DNA from: Streptomyces glomeratus
GTDB lineage: Bacteria > Actinomycetota > Actinomycetes > Streptomycetales > Streptomycetaceae
Direction: 5' to 3'
NCBI RefSeq assembly: GCF_021462825.1
Contig: NZ_JAKEEB010000028.1
Location: 26,169-90,168, forward strand
DNA: 64,000 nt
In this document: positions 60,944 to 64,000 of the stretch, one piece after another
Layout: every line of letters starts with the position of its first letter
How positions within the stretch are numbered: the first letter of the stretch is position 1
Notes under the pieces: generated by a model
Seen by the model: only the letters and a program-made list of their open reading frames with translations
Told to the model about the DNA's origin: nothing
The model's database searches: none
Made by a program: the position numbers and the translations under genes

Positions 60944-61359
60944 CCCCCACGGGCAAGCAGCCGAATGCACTTGCACAGCCGCTCACTTTGCCCTCGGCCG
61001 GGCGGGTCGCCGCCTACCTCGGCCTCCTGGTGCTCGGCGCGATGACCGGTGTGGCGGGCGGGCTCGTCCAGAGCGGCTGGTTCCCCGGCGGACTGCTGCT
61101 CGCGCTCGCAGGCGCGGCCGGGCTGTTCGTCGGTGGCGGGTGGGCCACGGGGGCCAGGGCGGGGGCCCTCGCGCCCGCCGCCGGGTGGATGGTCGCCGTG
61201 GTGCTTCTCACCGCCAGCCGCCCCGAAGGGGACTTCCTGTTCGGCGCGGGCGTCGGCTCGTATCTGTTCCTGCTCGGCGGAATGGGCATCGCTGTGATCT
61301 GCGCCACTCTTGCTCCGGGGCGGCAACCCGGCGGCTCCGGCGCCCGACTTGGTAAGTGA
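60940..61359 (+). CDS. DUF6113-like four-helix membrane protein
   Basis: A 139-residue membrane protein with about four helices: VAAYLGLLVLGAMTGVAGGL, GLLLALAGAAGLFVGGGWAT, LAPAAGWMVAVVLLTASRPE and SYLFLLGGMGIAVICATLAP. It is translationally coupled to mshB by an ATGA overlap, a pairing I remember from Streptomyces genomes (annotated there as DUF6113). Its role is unknown; the coupling hints at a link with mycothiol or simply shared expression. Confidence 0.82.
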   Translation: MTPTGKQPNALAQPLTLPSAGRVAAYLGLLVLGAMTGVAGGLVQSGWFPGGLLLALAGAAGLFVGGGWATGARAGALAPAAGWMVAVVLLTASRPEGDFLFGAGVGSYLFLLGGMGIAVICATLAPGRQPGGSGARLGK

Positions 61360-61583
61360 CGCACCACTTCGCCACCCGAATCACGGGATGTCCCCCCGGA
61401 AAACGGGGCGGGCCGGTGGGGGTCCGGTGCGGTTTCCCTCACGGCCGCGGTCTGCAGGCCACGAGTGGCCAGTATGGTGGTGCGCGCCGCCGAGCCTCCC
61501 GCACGCTCTCGGCTTCGGTCGAGCGGGGAGGCCCCACCTGTTGAGGTCGAAACAGGCGGTGGAGCCAACCGGGAGAACCTGCC

Positions 61584-63857
61584 TTGAGTCGTGAAACTGA
61601 CAGTTCGTCCGCCGGACCCAACGGACGCGGTGGATCCGCGTACCCGTCGGGGACGCCGCCGTACGGGACCCCCATGGCTTCCTCGGACGGTGCGGACGGG
61701 AGCCGCCCGGCCACGCAGCCGGAGGAACGCAAGACCGAGACCACGCTGACGACCCGGATCCGGATCAACATCCCCGGGTCGCGTCCCATTCCGCCGGTCG
61801 TCGTGCGCACACCCGTCGCGGACGCCGACACCTCCGACGCCGGCGACGACGCGGGCAGCGACTCCGAGACCACCGGCACCATGAGTGCGCTCGGCGTGCA
61901 GGAGGCCCCGGCGGAGCCCTCCGCCCCGGCGGAGGAGAAGACGAGCGACTGGTTCGCACCCCGCAAGCCCGCGCCGGCCGCGGGCCCGCAGGGCGGTGGT
62001 TCGGCCAACGGCGCCGGCCTGCCCGGCAATTCGGGCATACAAGGCCCGCACAGCGCGGGCGGTGCGCGGCCCGGCACTTCCGGTGCGAACGGCGTCGGTG
62101 CCGGGCGCCCAGGCGCTCCGAGTGCGCCGGGCGGCCCCGGCGCACGGATCGGAGGGGGCACGGCAGGCGCGGGTACGCCCGGTGTGCGCCCCGGCGGAAC
62201 CAACGGCAAGGGGTTCCCGGGTGCCACCGGTGCGGGCCCCGTCGCGCCGGGACACGGCGGCGGCACCGGCTCCTTCGACGTGTCCGACGCGGTGGCGGCC
62301 AGCACCGCCTCGTTCCCGGCCATCGGCTCCGACCTCGGCTCCGACGACGGCGGCGAGCCCCGTCGCGACGACCTGCCGTTCTTCACCGAGCCGGGCCGCT
62401 CCGGCTTCACCGAGCCGGGCCGCTCCGGCCCCTCCGGACCGACCGGACCCACCGGCGGCCCGGTCACCGGCGACGGACCGGTCATCCCTCCCACGCTCTC
62501 CGGCCCTCCGCCCGGCGGTCCCGGCTTCAACGCCCCCGGCCCCGGCGGCCCGGGCCTGCCGGCGCCCGGCATGCCGGGCACCCCCGGCGCCGCCCCCGGA
62601 CCGCTCGGTCCCGGCGTGCCCGGCATCGCCGCGGGCCAGGGCCGCCCCGGCGGCGGGCTCAGCGACGACACCGCGATCCTCACCCCGCAGAAGCCCGCCC
62701 CCGAACAGGGCCCCCAGGGCTTCGGCGGTCCCGGCGACAACGTCTCCGGACACACCGTCACCAGCGGTATCCCGGTGGTTCCGCCGGGCGCCCAGCGCGG
62801 CCCGTTCGACGCGGGCTCCACCTCCGGCGGACCGGTGCCGCACACGCCCCCGAAGCTGCCCGACCCGCCCAGGGCGCAGAACACCGCCGCGGCGAAGCCG
62901 GCCAAGAAGAAGGGCCGCAACAAGCTGGTGCTGCTGGCCGGAGGCCTGGTCGTCGTCGCCGGTGTCGCCTACGGCGCCGGACTGCTGATGAACCACTCCG
63001 ACGTGCCCAAGGGCACCACCGTTCTCGGCGTCGACATCGGCGGCGGCACCCGCGACGAGGCGACCCGGAAGCTGGAATCCGCGCTGGGCAGCCGTACGGA
63101 CAAGCCGCTTCAGCTGTCGGTCGACGGCAAGACGGTCGCCCTCAAGCCCGACCAGTCGGGCCTCCAGCTCGACAGCAAGGCCACCGTGGCCGCCGCGGCC
63201 GAGAGCGACTACAACCCGGTGTCGGTGATCGGCTCGCTCTTCGGGCAGCACCGCGTCGTCGAACCCGTGATGCCGGTCGACGAGGAGAAGCTCCAGGCAG
63301 CCCTGGAGCGCGCCGCGGGCGGCTCCGGCTCGATGATCGAGGGCACGATCGAGTTCCGGTCCGGCAAGGCCGTCGCCGTCTACGGCAAGGCGGGCAAGGG
63401 CATCGACGTCGCCGGCTCGATCCAGGCCGTCGTGCAGGCCTACCGCACCGAGGTGGAGACCGACACCGGCACGCCCGTGCGGGTGCCCACGACCACCCGT
63501 CAGCCGACGGTCCCGAACGCCGAGGTCGACCGGATGATGAAGGCGTTCGCCGAGCCCGCGATGTCCGCCAACGTGATCGTGCGGGTGGACGCGACCCATG
63601 GCGTCGCGTTCAGCCCGCAGAACTCCCTGTGGAAGTTCCTCGGTGTGAAGGCCGTCGACGGCAAGCTCGTCGAGTCGTACGACAAGGCGGCCCTGCAGAA
63701 GCTGTACGGCCACGCGTTCGACGGTGTCCTCATCAGCCGGGGCACCGGCAAGAAGACGCCGGTCACCGTGGAGGACGTGATCGGCGCACTGCGGCCGGCC
63801 CTTCTCGGCAAGACCACGGCGACGCGCGTCGGGACGATCGACACGAACCCGAGCTGA
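61584..63857 (+). CDS. membrane-anchored envelope protein with Gly/Pro-rich region and PG-binding-like domain
   Basis: A 757-residue protein. Residues 1 to about 440 are cytoplasmic and disordered, dominated by Gly, Pro, Ala and Ser with collagen-like G-P-x strings (GPSGPTGPTGGP; FNAPGPGGPGLPAPGMPGTP). A basic stop (KPAKKKGRNK) and one helix (LVLLAGGLVVVAGVAYGAGL, near 450-472) lead to an outer domain from about 480 with TVLGVDIGGGTRDEATRKLE and repeated segments of the PG_binding_4/VanW-type. The start is TTG at 61584, 9 bases after GGGAG; this matches the MSRETDSSSxGP N-terminus I recall from relatives. A role at the cell wall is likely; details unknown. Confidence 0.82.
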   Translation: MSRETDSSSAGPNGRGGSAYPSGTPPYGTPMASSDGADGSRPATQPEERKTETTLTTRIRINIPGSRPIPPVVVRTPVADADTSDAGDDAGSDSETTGTMSALGVQEAPAEPSAPAEEKTSDWFAPRKPAPAAGPQGGGSANGAGLPGNSGIQGPHSAGGARPGTSGANGVGAGRPGAPSAPGGPGARIGGGTAGAGTPGVRPGGTNGKGFPGATGAGPVAPGHGGGTGSFDVSDAVAASTASFPAIGSDLGSDDGGEPRRDDLPFFTEPGRSGFTEPGRSGPSGPTGPTGGPVTGDGPVIPPTLSGPPPGGPGFNAPGPGGPGLPAPGMPGTPGAAPGPLGPGVPGIAAGQGRPGGGLSDDTAILTPQKPAPEQGPQGFGGPGDNVSGHTVTSGIPVVPPGAQRGPFDAGSTSGGPVPHTPPKLPDPPRAQNTAAAKPAKKKGRNKLVLLAGGLVVVAGVAYGAGLLMNHSDVPKGTTVLGVDIGGGTRDEATRKLESALGSRTDKPLQLSVDGKTVALKPDQSGLQLDSKATVAAAAESDYNPVSVIGSLFGQHRVVEPVMPVDEEKLQAALERAAGGSGSMIEGTIEFRSGKAVAVYGKAGKGIDVAGSIQAVVQAYRTEVETDTGTPVRVPTTTRQPTVPNAEVDRMMKAFAEPAMSANVIVRVDATHGVAFSPQNSLWKFLGVKAVDGKLVESYDKAALQKLYGHAFDGVLISRGTGKKTPVTVEDVIGALRPALLGKTTATRVGTIDTNPS
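62382..62429 (+). repeat. 24-bp perfect tandem duplication
   Basis: Two identical in-frame 24-bp units (62382-62405 and 62406-62429) encode FTEPGRSG twice in the disordered part of the envelope protein. Confidence 0.95.
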
Positions 63858-63879
63858 CCGGCAGGCACAGGGGAGGGGG

Positions 63880-64000
63880 GGGGGGCGGGGGGGCCGGCGC
63901 CCCCCCCCCCCCCCCCCCCCGGCCGCCGCCCCGCCCCCCCCCCCCCCCCGGGCCCGGGGGGGCGCCGCACAAGGTGAATGGGGGGGGGGGGCCCCCCCCC
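63880..64000. other. G/C homopolymer tail, probable sequence artefact
   Basis: Long uninterrupted runs of G and C begin about 20 bases after the last stop and continue to the window end, broken only by one normal-looking stretch near 63967-63979 (CACAAGGTGAATG). This is unlike anything else in the window and looks like low-quality contig-end sequence. No gene is called. Confidence 0.85.

Noticed and set aside
63880..64000. G-quadruplex or telomere-like end.
   Set aside because: Plain homopolymers without the palindromes of Streptomyces telomeres; better explained as sequencing artefact.

Overview
The window is high-GC actinobacterial DNA, almost certainly the chromosomal core of a Streptomyces. 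The signs are strong third-position GC bias, GTG and TTG starts, a WhiB-family regulator, mycothiol synthesis (mshB), SpoIIE/HATPase partner-switching proteins and a gene order that I remember from the Streptomyces coelicolor SCO5044-SCO5130 interval (fumarase, wblI, glpX, xseBA, ispH, ychF, then sdh, typA, oligopeptide permeases and mshB). No rRNA, tRNA, IS element, prophage or CRISPR array was seen.

Region by region: 1-1.3 kb is the 3' end of a large LuxR-type regulator. 2-13 kb is housekeeping: class I fumarase, a DUF1707 protein, WhiB-like regulator, glpX, a DUF4245 protein, nitroreductase, xseB-xseA, ispH, polyphosphate glucokinase, a DUF6542 membrane protein and ychF. 13.5-28.7 kb is more accessory: a Uma2 protein, a very unusual fusion of an amino-acid permease with a SpoIIE-type phosphatase and an anti-sigma-type ATPase, a threonine-synthase-like enzyme, a secreted subtilase, a septum-formation-type protein, a GntR/UTRA repressor, a small SPOR-like protein, a Nudix hydrolase, a lone HATPase, a PAS-PAS-GAF-SpoIIE-HATPase sensor, and a TPM-family relative that lacks the TPM domain. 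29-33 kb carries a three-subunit succinate dehydrogenase like the mycobacterial Sdh1 (Rv0247c-Rv0249c).

33-57 kb is dominated by peptide import: a lone solute-binding lipoprotein, typA, and three complete five-gene Opp/Dpp-type ABC operons. Operons 1 and 3 (plus strand) are paralogues; operon 2 (minus strand, membrane-anchored binding protein) is more distant and lies between them. This is the neighbourhood in which the bldK oligopeptide permease lies in S. coelicolor. 57-64 kb has an S9 peptidase that fits with peptide use, a small membrane protein, mshB with a coupled membrane protein, and a Gly/Pro-rich anchored envelope protein. The last ~120 bases are G/C homopolymers that look like a contig-end artefact.

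The most notable observations are the permease-phosphatase-kinase fusion with an apparently damaged phosphatase metal site and a translationally coupled leader ORF; a candidate DmdR1 iron box in front of the Fe-S fumarase; a repeated layout in which a TANNNT -10 element ends 6-7 bases before the start codon (fourteen candidate leaderless genes); and mutually exclusive hairpins plus a long stem between the first two genes of one peptide-permease operon. All family assignments are by reading motifs; no database search was run.
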